Positions 53,041 through 60,402 of a DNA stretch of 64,000 nucleotides are shown in pieces. Under the pieces are notes generated by a model. It made no database searches, was not told the origin of the DNA, and worked only from the letters and a program-made list of their open reading frames with translations. Within the stretch, counting starts at the first letter, position 1; the number at the start of each line of letters is the position of its first letter. Origin of the DNA: Streptomyces sp. SID8374 (GTDB taxonomy: Bacteria; Actinomycetota; Actinomycetes; Streptomycetales; Streptomycetaceae). The stretch spans positions 4,216,001-4,280,000 of the forward strand of contig NZ_WWGH01000001.1 of the NCBI RefSeq assembly GCF_009865135.1. Direction: 5' to 3'. A program made the translations under genes and the position numbers.

Positions 53041-53520
53041 CTACGGCCACTCCGGCTTCGGCATCGGCCGGATCGTGCAGTCCGGGGCGTGCTGGCATCG
53101 CGCGGCCACCGAGACGAGGGTCTCGTCGGACGGCTCGCCCCACAGCTCGGCGTCCGGCACGTAGCCCAGGTCGGTGATGGCCTCCCGAGTGCGGTCCAGG
53201 ATCTCCGGGTCGTAGTTCGTCGGGTCGTACCCGGGGAAGTGGTGGACGAAGTTCCCGCCCAGTTCCTCGCACAGCTCGGCGTACATGGCGGTGTGCAGCA
53301 GCAGCGCGTGCCACCCCTCGTCGACGATGCGGGAGGGGGCCAGGCCGACGCCGGGGTTGCGGGAGCAGGCGGCCACGAACTTCAGGCCCTCCTCGACGAT
53401 CCGGCCGGCCATGTCCTGCGACATGTTCGGGTTGGCGTCCATGACGGTGGTGCGGCAGCTGGTGAACCGCTCGTCGGTGATGAGGCCTCGGGCGATGACG
53501 GGTAACTGGCCTACGCTCAT
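53041..53520 (-). CDS. Glycine-rich-domain (DUF1399)-like protein (159 aa)
   Basis: A 159-residue protein with the block IVDEGWHALLLHTAMYAELC, then GGNFVHHFPG. This W-H-x3-L-H-T pattern with the later H-H-x-P matches a family of actinobacterial proteins related to plant glycine-rich domain proteins, of unknown biochemical function. The four conserved His/Cys may bind metal. ATG 53520 overlaps the stop of the previous gene by 4 bases. Confidence 0.68.
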   Translation of the reverse strand: MSVGQLPVIARGLITDERFTSCRTTVMDANPNMSQDMAGRIVEEGLKFVAACSRNPGVGLAPSRIVDEGWHALLLHTAMYAELCEELGGNFVHHFPGYDPTNYDPEILDRTREAITDLGYVPDAELWGEPSDETLVSVAARCQHAPDCTIRPMPKPEWP

Positions 53521-53744
53521 GGTGATCTCCTTCTTCTGGTTGGGGGTCGCCCGCCCGGTCGCGGTCCTTCCAGGGAGTGCGCGGCCGGGTGGGAGTCTGT
53601 GGGCGGTTCGGCGTGCCAGAGCAGGGTGATGCCGTGCTCGGGGCAGTGAGCGCCGGTGTCGTCCTCGATGGGGAAGTCGTGCACGTCGCCGTCGGCGTAG
53701 CACCGGGTCACCGTGCAGGGCTCACGCACTTGGGGCACTGGCAC
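53517..53744 (-). CDS. Small AICE protein with possible zinc site (75 aa)
   Basis: A 75-residue protein with C-T-V-T-R-C, D-V-H-D-F and H-C-P-E-H-G, which could bind zinc. The C-terminus is Arg/Pro-rich. GTG 53744; it overlaps both neighbours (53708-53744 and 53517-53520), so the three genes are translated together. Confidence 0.58.
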   Translation of the reverse strand: MPVPQVREPCTVTRCYADGDVHDFPIEDDTGAHCPEHGITLLWHAEPPTDSHPAAHSLEGPRPGGRPPTRRRRSP

Positions 53745-53875
53745 GGGGGGAACTGGTGGGAGGCCTCGGGCCGCTCCAGCGGCTTCACCGCGGTCTCTTC
53801 CCGCACGATCCGGGTGATCCCGGCGCGGTTCACCTCGTACACCCGCAGCGTCATCCGCGCGGTCTCGGCGCTCAT
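53708..53875 (-). CDS. Small AICE protein with C-x-C-x2-C end (55 aa)
   Basis: A 55-residue protein: a beta-rich head (ARMTLRVYEVNRAGITRIVR) and a C-terminal P-C-Q-C-P-K-C that may bind metal. ATG 53875 follows AGGGGG. It is the first gene of the leftward operon that begins after the operator region at 53945-54040. Confidence 0.6.
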   Translation of the reverse strand: MSAETARMTLRVYEVNRAGITRIVREETAVKPLERPEASHQFPPCQCPKCVSPAR

Positions 53876-53944
53876 GCTCGCCCCCTGAGGGATGGGGCGG
53901 CGCCGGCCGGATCCTGGCGGGGGGACCGGCGCCGCTGTCGTGTC

Positions 53945-54040
53945 AATCACGCTAGGTGTCTGCGCGATCACACCCCAGGGGCGTACCCCACCACTCTAGG
54001 CAGCACCTAGGCGGTCAGGTAGGACGTAGCGCCCTAGCTC
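53945..54040. promoter_or_regulatory. CTAGG operator cluster upstream of leftward operon
   Basis: CTAGGCAGCACCTAGGC (53996-54012) is, on the minus strand, nearly the same as 45024-45039. Further CTAGG or GTAGG words lie at 53952, 54018 and 54034. The 163-base gap has no gene. It probably holds the promoter of the 53875-52881 operon and may bind the element's XRE repressor. Confidence 0.55.
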
Positions 54041-55244
54041 ACAGGGCCGGGTCTACCCCCAACCGGGACGCGAGGCCGCGCAGCGTCGAGTTCCGACGGC
54101 GCTCGGCCTCCAGCATCTCCCGCACCGTCGCCGCCGCCCCCGCCTGAAACTTGATCCACTCCGGCTGGTCGGCTTCGACCTCTAGGAGCAGCTCCAGGGC
54201 GCCCGGGTTGTCGCCTACCTGGTAGCGGGCCTGCGCCACATCCACCCGGTACGACGCGGAGTGCACCGGGCGGCTGATAGTTCCTAGGTCGACCCCGGCC
54301 GACGCGGTCAACGCCACGTCGGGGCGCCCTATGGACCCGGCGAGCGCGATGTTCACCTGCTGGGTGCGGACGTCGGTCACGCTGAACGCGGTCCCGTAGG
54401 TCTTCACGGGCCCGGACTGCACCGCGGCGGACTCGGCCAGCGTGAGCAGCTGCATCGCCTCATCGTGGTGGTCGGCCCGCGCTGCCGGGGTGGCCGCGGC
54501 GATGAGGAGGTTGCCGTACACGGCGAGCTGGTCCGCTGTCGCGCGCCGGCGCGCCGGCTCCAGCTGGTCGGCTTTCCGCTCGGCGACATCGCGAGCTTGC
54601 TCCCACCGGCCTTGGCGCAGCAGCACCCACGACAGGGTGGAGACACCCATGCCTTCGAGGAGCGGATCGGATGCCCGTGCGGCGGCGGCTAGCTGCTTCT
54701 CGACGGCCGTGTACGCCCAGTCGGGGTGGCCGGACTGGGTGGAGAGCGACGCAGCTAGCTGGTAGGCCAGTGCAAGGCTCCGCCACACGGTCTCGGTGTC
54801 GTGCTGCCGTGCGGTGGCCCTGCCGTCGCGCAGGAGGCCTGGCAGGGTCGCGGCGAGCTCGGAGTACCCGCCGGACCAGTACGTCGCCGTAGCGGCCCGT
54901 ACCTGTTCTGCCCATGCGGTTGGGCCGGGCGGGTCTTCGAGGTCGGCGTCGCCGAGGACGCCGGGCAGGGAGCCGGGGTCCTGGATCGCGTCGCGGAGGG
55001 CGAGGAGGCCGCCGTCGTCGGTGAGTTGCTGGGTCACGGTGGGTTGTCCTACGAGGCGTTCGAGCTGGACGTCGAGTGCGCGGGCGAGCGCCCGTAACGT
55101 GTTGATACGCGCGGACTCCCGCACGTTCTGCTCAAGCTTCCGGATGGTGTCGACCGACACGTTGCTGCGTCGGGCCAGTTCGTCTTGGGTGATGTCGCGG
55201 AACTCTCGCAACGCGCGGATGCGGTCGCCAATGCTGGTGTTCAT
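54039..55244 (-). CDS. XRE-TPR transcriptional regulator (401 aa)
   Basis: A 401-residue protein with an HTH_3 domain at residues 5-60 (RIRALREFRDITQDELARRS, VSVDTIRKLEQNVR) and tetratricopeptide-type helical repeats (about 100-390: TVWRSLALAYQLAASLSTQ, ALELLLEVEADQP). The layout matches peptide- or ligand-sensing XRE-TPR regulators common in Streptomyces. ATG 55244; the frame extends 22 codons upstream. It may govern transfer or replication. Confidence 0.85.
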   Translation of the reverse strand: MNTSIGDRIRALREFRDITQDELARRSNVSVDTIRKLEQNVRESARINTLRALARALDVQLERLVGQPTVTQQLTDDGGLLALRDAIQDPGSLPGVLGDADLEDPPGPTAWAEQVRAATATYWSGGYSELAATLPGLLRDGRATARQHDTETVWRSLALAYQLAASLSTQSGHPDWAYTAVEKQLAAAARASDPLLEGMGVSTLSWVLLRQGRWEQARDVAERKADQLEPARRRATADQLAVYGNLLIAAATPAARADHHDEAMQLLTLAESAAVQSGPVKTYGTAFSVTDVRTQQVNIALAGSIGRPDVALTASAGVDLGTISRPVHSASYRVDVAQARYQVGDNPGALELLLEVEADQPEWIKFQAGAAATVREMLEAERRRNSTLRGLASRLGVDPAL

Positions 55245-55379
55245 GTGGACCCCCGCCAGAAGGTGTGGGCCCACGGTACTCCGCGCGGCGAACGGTGACC
55301 CCGGACGCACGAAAGCGCCCCTGCCCGGCCGGTGAAGGCAGGAACAGGGGGCGCGTGACGAATTGCGTTACGTATTTCG

Positions 55380-55565
55380 TTACACCTGGTGGCCCTTGGC
55401 CCAGTCGACCATGGCGGCGAACGAGCCGGGGGTGACGCTGATGCGGGGCCCGGTGCGCCGCTTGGAGTCCCGGACGAGAACTTCGCCGGCCGGGCGGGCG
55501 ACCTCGACGCACGCCCCGGTGTCGGTGTAGCTGGACAGCTGCCAGGTCAGTTCGTCGTCACGCAT
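55380..55565 (-). CDS. DUF397 protein (61 aa)
   Basis: A 61-residue protein of the DUF397 family (WQLSSYTDTGACVEVARPAG, then VLVRDSKRRTGP, then FAAMVDWAKG). In Streptomyces such genes follow an XRE-DUF5753 gene (for example Scr1/Scr2-type pairs) and may act as its partner. Here the partner, overlapping by 8 bases, has the DUF5753 part only. Confidence 0.85.
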   Translation of the reverse strand: MRDDELTWQLSSYTDTGACVEVARPAGEVLVRDSKRRTGPRISVTPGSFAAMVDWAKGHQV

Positions 55566-56163
55566 GGGTGAGTCGCTTTCTCGCGGCTTCGATCATCCGA
55601 AGCGAGTCCACCGGGCTCGCCGCCCGCTCTCCCACATTGTCGCTGGCATGGATGAACGACAAGGCCTGTTCCGGGGTGTTGATGACCGTGGTGCCCGCCA
55701 GGTGCTCGATGAACACGCTGCGCCCCGGGCGGGAGCGGTAGACGGTGAACGGCCCGTACAGGCCCGGGTGAGCTTGCCCTTGGGGCAGGACCCGCACTTC
55801 GAGGGTGGGGCGCAGGGCGAGGAGCGTCATGAGGTGGTCAAGCTGTGCGGCGAGGGTGGCCGGCCCGCCGACAGGCTGTGTGAGGACGTTCTCCCCGATG
55901 ACGAACCGGGCTGTACGCCCGGCTGCGCGCCCCAGGGTGTCGATGCGCACGGTTCGGCCGGTGGCCCGCTTCTCGACGTCGTGCGGGGGCAGGGCGGGTG
56001 CGGACGCGCGAATGGTGGCGCGAGCGTAGTCGGCGGTCTGGAGCATCCCCGGCATGAGGGTGGGGTGCCATCCGTGGATGTGGTCCGCTGACTCTTCGAG
56101 GGCGAGCAGCCGGTCGAGGTGCTCGTCGAGGGAGGCCGGTTCGGGTGCTGCTGTGAGGCTCAC
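55558..56163 (-). CDS. DUF5753 protein lacking the HTH domain (201 aa)
   Basis: A 201-residue protein that aligns by pattern to the C-terminal DUF5753 domain: LLALEESADHIHGWHPTLMP, G-M-L-Q-T-A-D-Y-A-R, GENVLTQPVGGPATLAAQLD, L-R-P-T-L-E-V-R-V-L. The usual N-terminal XRE domain is absent; the upstream frame has no HTH. GTG 56163 follows AGGAG by 5 bases; ATG 56214 is possible. It overlaps the DUF397 gene by 8 bases. It may work with an HTH supplied by another protein. Confidence 0.78.
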   Translation of the reverse strand: MSLTAAPEPASLDEHLDRLLALEESADHIHGWHPTLMPGMLQTADYARATIRASAPALPPHDVEKRATGRTVRIDTLGRAAGRTARFVIGENVLTQPVGGPATLAAQLDHLMTLLALRPTLEVRVLPQGQAHPGLYGPFTVYRSRPGRSVFIEHLAGTTVINTPEQALSFIHASDNVGERAASPVDSLRMIEAARKRLTHA

Positions 56164-56201
56164 AGGGGCTCCTGTAGAAGGTGGTTGGCGGTACGAGGGG
56201 A

Positions 56202-56351
56202 GGGAGGCAGCCATGGGCGCTGGGAGGCCCGATTCTGGCCCTTTCCGGGGCCGCCACGGGTCAACTCCCTGCCTCCCTGTCGGACTGTTCTTGCTGATCA
56301 AGGGCGGTTTCGGGGTGCGGGGAGGCAGAAAGGGAGAACTCCCCGCCTCCC
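56202..56351. repeat. GGGAGGCNN repeats 3' of traB, candidate clt locus
   Basis: GGGAGGCAG at 56202-56210 and 56320-56328, inverted at 56269-56277; related GGGAGGCCC at 56222-56230 and GGGAGGCGG (inverted) at 56343-56351. Five copies lie within 150 bases directly after the traB stop (56364). TraB of Streptomyces plasmids binds 8-bp repeats at clt; position and repeat number fit, the sequence differs from known TRS. Confidence 0.45.
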
Positions 56352-56363
56352 CGCCACCTCCCC

Positions 56364-58508
56364 CTACTCGCCGGCGTCGTTCGACCGGTTCAAAACGGCC
56401 GCCAGAAGGCGCTCCGCACTGACGTGCATCACCCCGCCCGTCTTGTACGGCTCGGCGCCCAACGGCTCCAGGTACTGCGTCAGATCGGCGAACGTCCACT
56501 CCGTGTACTCGGCCCGGTTCAGCTCCGTCAGCCGCTGCAACACCTCCTGGGTGCGCAGCTTCGGCTCGTCGCCCATGACCCGGATGATGTCCGCGAGGTG
56601 GTCGACCGGTGCGGCCGGCTTCTCGACGTCTGCCCGGGTGACGACTTGGGCGCGCGCCCGCTTCGCCCGATCCGCCACCTCGGCGGCCTGGTCGCCGTCG
56701 ATGTAGTGCGTCCGCACCGTCACCGACGTCTGCCCCGGGCCCAACTGGAGCCCGTCACCGGCAACGACGACCGTGCCCTTGTCGAGGCCCTGCCGCAGCT
56801 TGTGCGGGGCCGCCCCACCAGCGACAGCGGCATCACCGATCGCCATGCGGGCCTGCGACTCCGTGCCCAGGACCAGCGACGAACGGATGTGGTTGCCCTC
56901 ACGGGACCGCTTGGGCAGGTTGTCGTTCGTCGGGTCCTGGGTGCCCTCCCACGTGGTGACGTTCACCGCCCGCCCCTGGTCGTGGATCGCCTTGATCGCC
57001 CGGAAGTAGCGGGACGTGGCTCTGGCCCCACCGAGGGGGTTCTTGTGCTCGTCAACAGCCCCGGACCCGTAGGCGACCTGCGCTTCGTCGACGATGACGA
57101 CCAACGGCCGGTGCTCGTCGCTGGGGTTGAGGATTCGCCGGTTCATCTCCTGCACGGCCCCTTCGACCATCTCCGTCACGGCGAGGACGTGGTCGTCGGT
57201 CGGCCCCTGGATCAGCACGGTGGCCAGGCCGTTGAACATCTTCCAGTCGCCGATGCCCTTGAGGTCACCGATACGGAACTCGACCCGCGGGTCGAACGCC
57301 AACCACAACGCCAACGCCCGCAGGGACGCGGTCTTGCCCTGGTTGGACAGGCCGGTGATGAGCAGCATCCGCTGGAACAGGCTGACCAGGGCGGCATCTC
57401 CCCGCAGATCCTGGCCCCACGGGGCCCGCCCGTTCTTGTAGTCGGCCCTGACGTCCATGTCGGTGACCAGCGGAGACGGGCCGATCGGCTCATCGAGTGC
57501 ACCACTGTCAGCGATCCACAACCGGACGGTGCGCGGGGCCGGCGGGATGCTGATGAACACCTCGTGCTCGTGACGGTTCAGGTTCTCCGCGAGCTTCTTC
57601 CGCCGGTTCTGGATCTCCTCCGTCGACACCCCGGACGGCAGGTGAACCTCGACCTCGACCCCGCACCCGGCGATCACAATGGGGCTGAGCATCTGCGCCC
57701 CGACATCCCCCATCTCCTTGATCGCGGTCTTCAGCGTGCCGATGCCCAGGTCACGCATAGCGGTGACGACGATCGACGGGGTGATCGGCGCCCCTTCACC
57801 GGTGCGGAGCTTGGCGGGCAGCGCCCACTGGGGTGCGGTGTGCTGGTGCTTGCCGACCGCCCACAGGCCGGCGAGGAGCGCCCACGGCAGCAGCATCGAC
57901 GCCACCCCCCACACCACCGTGCCGATGATGACGGCCCACCGGATCGCGTCGATGAACAGCATGGCGGGGACCAGGACGTCACCGATGTCCTCGTTGGCGA
58001 TGGCCAGGGCCACCCCCGTACCGAGGAGGACCCCGGCGCCGACCCCGGCACCGGCCAGGGCGCTCTTGCCCAGCTGCTGCGGGGAGGCGAGGAGTTCCAT
58101 ACGGCGGCGGTGGCGGGCGGCCCGGAACTGCTGGCCACGCTCCTCCCACTCCTTGGCCTCGTCCAGGTTCCCGGCAGCTTCCGCGGCACGGATCATCCGC
58201 TCGTACCGGGCGGCGCTGCGCCCGTCCCACGCCCGGCGGGTGACGATGCGGGCCCCTCCGGCCAGGTACCCGGTGTGCCGCACCGCCAGGTGCCCCACGG
58301 CAAGGGTCCGGTCGTGGGTGGCGAAACGCTTGACCGCCCGCCCGGTACGGCGGTGCAACCGGGGCTTCGGCTCGACCTCGACGGCGGCCTTGGCCTGCGG
58401 TTCAGCCGGTGCGGCGGGCGCCGGAACCTTGTCGAGGAGCTCGGGCGGTACGGGGTGGAGCTTGGCCACCGTGTGCCCGTTGACGGGCCGGGGGGTGGTG
58501 TCGGTCAT
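56364..58508 (-). CDS. traB: TraB-type FtsK/SpoIIIE conjugation translocase
   Basis: A 714-residue DNA translocase that moves double-stranded DNA between hyphae. Membrane helices lie at about 148-170 and 183-225. The ATPase has Walker A ITGLSNQGKT, RIGDLKGIGDWKMF and Walker B PLVVIVDEAQV, then AIHDQGRAVNVTTWEGTQDP. The last 75 residues form a winged helix (LADIIRVMGDEPKLRTQEVL) like the gamma domain that reads 8-bp repeats. ATG 58508. It is the only transfer ATPase needed in such elements. Confidence 0.9.
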   Translation of the reverse strand: MTDTTPRPVNGHTVAKLHPVPPELLDKVPAPAAPAEPQAKAAVEVEPKPRLHRRTGRAVKRFATHDRTLAVGHLAVRHTGYLAGGARIVTRRAWDGRSAARYERMIRAAEAAGNLDEAKEWEERGQQFRAARHRRRMELLASPQQLGKSALAGAGVGAGVLLGTGVALAIANEDIGDVLVPAMLFIDAIRWAVIIGTVVWGVASMLLPWALLAGLWAVGKHQHTAPQWALPAKLRTGEGAPITPSIVVTAMRDLGIGTLKTAIKEMGDVGAQMLSPIVIAGCGVEVEVHLPSGVSTEEIQNRRKKLAENLNRHEHEVFISIPPAPRTVRLWIADSGALDEPIGPSPLVTDMDVRADYKNGRAPWGQDLRGDAALVSLFQRMLLITGLSNQGKTASLRALALWLAFDPRVEFRIGDLKGIGDWKMFNGLATVLIQGPTDDHVLAVTEMVEGAVQEMNRRILNPSDEHRPLVVIVDEAQVAYGSGAVDEHKNPLGGARATSRYFRAIKAIHDQGRAVNVTTWEGTQDPTNDNLPKRSREGNHIRSSLVLGTESQARMAIGDAAVAGGAAPHKLRQGLDKGTVVVAGDGLQLGPGQTSVTVRTHYIDGDQAAEVADRAKRARAQVVTRADVEKPAAPVDHLADIIRVMGDEPKLRTQEVLQRLTELNRAEYTEWTFADLTQYLEPLGAEPYKTGGVMHVSAERLLAAVLNRSNDAGE

Positions 58509-58594
58509 GATGTTCTCTCCTGCTGGTCTTGTGGCTGGTCAGGGGCACGGGGCGGCCGGCTGTCTTGGCGGATGACGGCCGCCCCGTGGTGGAG

Positions 58595-59017
58595 CTAGCT
58601 GGTGGTGCGGTTCGTGGCGGCGGCGATGATGTCCGCGTGGTCGAACGCCAGCGGCGGCAGGGAGCCCAGCGGCCACCACTCGGCGCGGGTCGCGTCGTCA
58701 CCGGCCTCGATGGGTGTGCCGGGCAGAACGGTGAGGTGGTAGGCGACGGTGACGTACCGGCCGCGCGGGTCCCGGTCGGGCCGGTCGAACGTGCCGACCT
58801 GCACCAGTTCGTCCGGTGCCGCGTACACGCCGGCTTCCTCGGCGAGCTCGCGGGCGGCGGCGGTACGGCTGGTCTCACCGGGGTCGACGTGACCACCAGG
58901 CAGCGCCCACTGGCCCTTGAACGGGTCCCAGCCGCGCTGGATCAGCAGGACGTGCCCGTCGGTCGTGGTGACGACGACGTCGGCGGTGTAGCGGATCGTC
59001 TCGAACGTCTCGGTCAT
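58595..59017 (-). CDS. Nudix hydrolase, possible Pif-type immunity factor
   Basis: A 140-residue Nudix protein with a full Nudix box, G-x5-E-x7-R-E-L-x-E-E-A-G-V (GGHVDPGE, then RELAEEAGV). It probably hydrolyses a nucleoside diphosphate derivative. In pSAM2 the Pif protein, which blocks redundant transfer, carries a Nudix motif and lies near tra genes; the present gene is directly upstream of traB on the same strand, so the same role is possible. ATG 59017. Confidence 0.85.
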   Translation of the reverse strand: MTETFETIRYTADVVVTTTDGHVLLIQRGWDPFKGQWALPGGHVDPGETSRTAAARELAEEAGVYAAPDELVQVGTFDRPDRDPRGRYVTVAYHLTVLPGTPIEAGDDATRAEWWPLGSLPPLAFDHADIIAAATNRTTS

Positions 59018-59060
59018 GACGCCTCTTCTTGGGTGATTGGGCGGGTGTCCGGTGGTGGAG

Positions 59061-59384
59061 CTACTGCTGTTCGGCCTTGTTCACGGCCCGCTCGGACCGC
59101 TTGAGCTGCTGTTCGGCGTTCCGCAGCGCCTGCCGGGCCGCCGCCTTCTCCTCGCGGGACGCGGTGCGCACGGCGGCCTTGGCCTGTGCGACGGCCTGCC
59201 GGTCGTTGCCGCGGACGTCGTACAGGGCGTTCAGCTCCCGCTCACCGCGCTCGGCGGCCACCTTGTCGATGCGGTCGATGCGCTGCCGCAGCTGCGGGTC
59301 GACGTTGTCGGCGAGGGCCTGGCGGAAGCCCTTACGGAACAGTCGGCCGCGTTCGCGGGACTCGGCCCGGGTGTAGCTGTACAT
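59061..59384 (-). CDS. Basic coiled-coil protein (107 aa)
   Basis: A 107-residue, highly charged helical protein (RLFRKGFRQALADNVDPQLR, AVRTASREEKAAARQALRNA). Such small basic helical proteins occur next to traB in Streptomyces elements and may help plasmid spread. ATG 59384 follows AGGAAGGACAC. No family was assigned. Confidence 0.65.
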   Translation of the reverse strand: MYSYTRAESRERGRLFRKGFRQALADNVDPQLRQRIDRIDKVAAERGERELNALYDVRGNDRQAVAQAKAAVRTASREEKAAARQALRNAEQQLKRSERAVNKAEQQ

Positions 59385-59436
59385 GGGTGTCCTTCCTGGT
59401 CAGGTAGCAGATGCGTGAAGGCGGTACTGGTGGCAG

Positions 59437-59583
59437 TTAGTCGACGAGGTCGTCTGCGGTGAGGCCGCCGGGGCAGTCGTGGGCGGTGGCACCCTCGGTG
59501 GTGACGATCACGGTGGTGACGGTGTCGGGGGCGGTCCGCTCAGTGGTCACGAAACCGCCGGTGGTGGTGGTCTGCTCGGGCAT
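59437..59583 (-). CDS. Thr-rich small protein (48 aa)
   Basis: ATG 59583 follows GAGGAG at proper spacing; the frame ends at 59437. The 48 residues are Thr- and Val-rich (PEQTTTTGGFVTTERTAPDT) with a single Cys. It stands in a row of small leftward genes. Function unknown. Confidence 0.55.
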   Translation of the reverse strand: MPEQTTTTGGFVTTERTAPDTVTTVIVTTEGATAHDCPGGLTADDLVD

Positions 59584-59611
59584 GGGGGTCTCCTCGGGGT
59601 TCACGGGCTGG

Positions 59612-59818
59612 TCAGACGGTGTCGGTGGTGAGGGCGGCGGCGGCCTTGGCGATGTCGGCGTACACGGTGGCGAGTCCGCCGTAGATCGCGATGTGCTCGG
59701 CGCTCTGCGAGGCGCTGTTGAAGCTGCTGCTGGCGAGCCGGTCGGCCTTGTCGGCGAGAGCGACGGCCTTGTTCAGGGAGTGGGTGCCGATCTCCTGCGG
59801 GGTCTTCTGGTCGCTCAT
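59612..59818 (-). CDS. Small helical protein (68 aa)
   Basis: A 68-residue helical protein (LNKAVALADKADRLASSSFN, IYGGLATVYADIAKAAAALT). It lies in the Spd-like gene row between traB and the membrane genes. ATG 59818. Function unknown. Confidence 0.6.
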   Translation of the reverse strand: MSDQKTPQEIGTHSLNKAVALADKADRLASSSFNSASQSAEHIAIYGGLATVYADIAKAAAALTTDTV

Positions 59819-59863
59819 GGCGGTGTCCTTCCGGTGGTGTGGTGCTGGGGTGGGGTGGGGTGG

Positions 59864-60049
59864 TCAGCGGTGCAGGCGCAGGCGCTCCAGGACGTGGCGG
59901 ACCTCGGTGTTGTTTGTCCTCCAGCCCGCGCACAGGGCGACGTGGGTGACCTCGGAGGGGCTGACCTGGCCGCGTTCGCGGTGCATGGTCCGGGCGACAC
60001 GGGCGATGAACGTGCGCCGCTGACGGGCGGCATGGTGACGGGCACTCAT
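59864..60049 (-). CDS. Small basic protein (61 aa)
   Basis: A 61-residue, very basic protein (SARHHAARQRRTFIARVART), ending in R-H-V-L-E-R-L-R-L-H-R. ATG 60049 follows AAAGGA. It may bind DNA or RNA. Function unknown. Confidence 0.58.
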   Translation of the reverse strand: MSARHHAARQRRTFIARVARTMHRERGQVSPSEVTHVALCAGWRTNNTEVRHVLERLRLHR

Positions 60050-60087
60050 GGGTGGTTCCTTTCGGCTGAACGTGCAGGTGGGGGCGG

Positions 60088-60402
60088 CTACTTGGTCTTC
60101 TGGATGTCCCGCCAGATGGAGCGCAGGACGAGGGCGAGGATCGCCACGGTGAGGGCGACGGCTGCGGTGGCCAAGGCGGCGGCGGTGAACGCGAGGAGGA
60201 GGAAAGGGCCGCCGACCAAGGCCGCACCCCCGATAGCGACCCACTTCGCGGCGCCACCGCTGCTCTGGGACGCGGCGGGTGCGGGTGCCGGGGGCTGCTG
60301 GGTGAGCTGCTGCGCCTGGAGCACGGCCGCGATGAGGGCCAGCTGCTCGGAGTTCGCCGCAGCCTCGACCGCGTCCCTCTTGGCCTTCTCGATGTCGCTC
60401 AT
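60088..60402 (-). CDS. Spd-like membrane protein (104 aa)
   Basis: A 104-residue protein: an amphipathic helix, a Gln/Pro/Ala linker, then two membrane helices (about 53-92: VAIGGAALVGGPFLLLAFTA). Start and stop overlap the preceding gene by 4 bases. Small membrane proteins of this type in AICEs are the Spd spread proteins needed for intramycelial movement of the element. Confidence 0.68.
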   Translation of the reverse strand: MSDIEKAKRDAVEAAANSEQLALIAAVLQAQQLTQQPPAPAPAASQSSGGAAKWVAIGGAALVGGPFLLLAFTAAALATAAVALTVAILALVLRSIWRDIQKTK

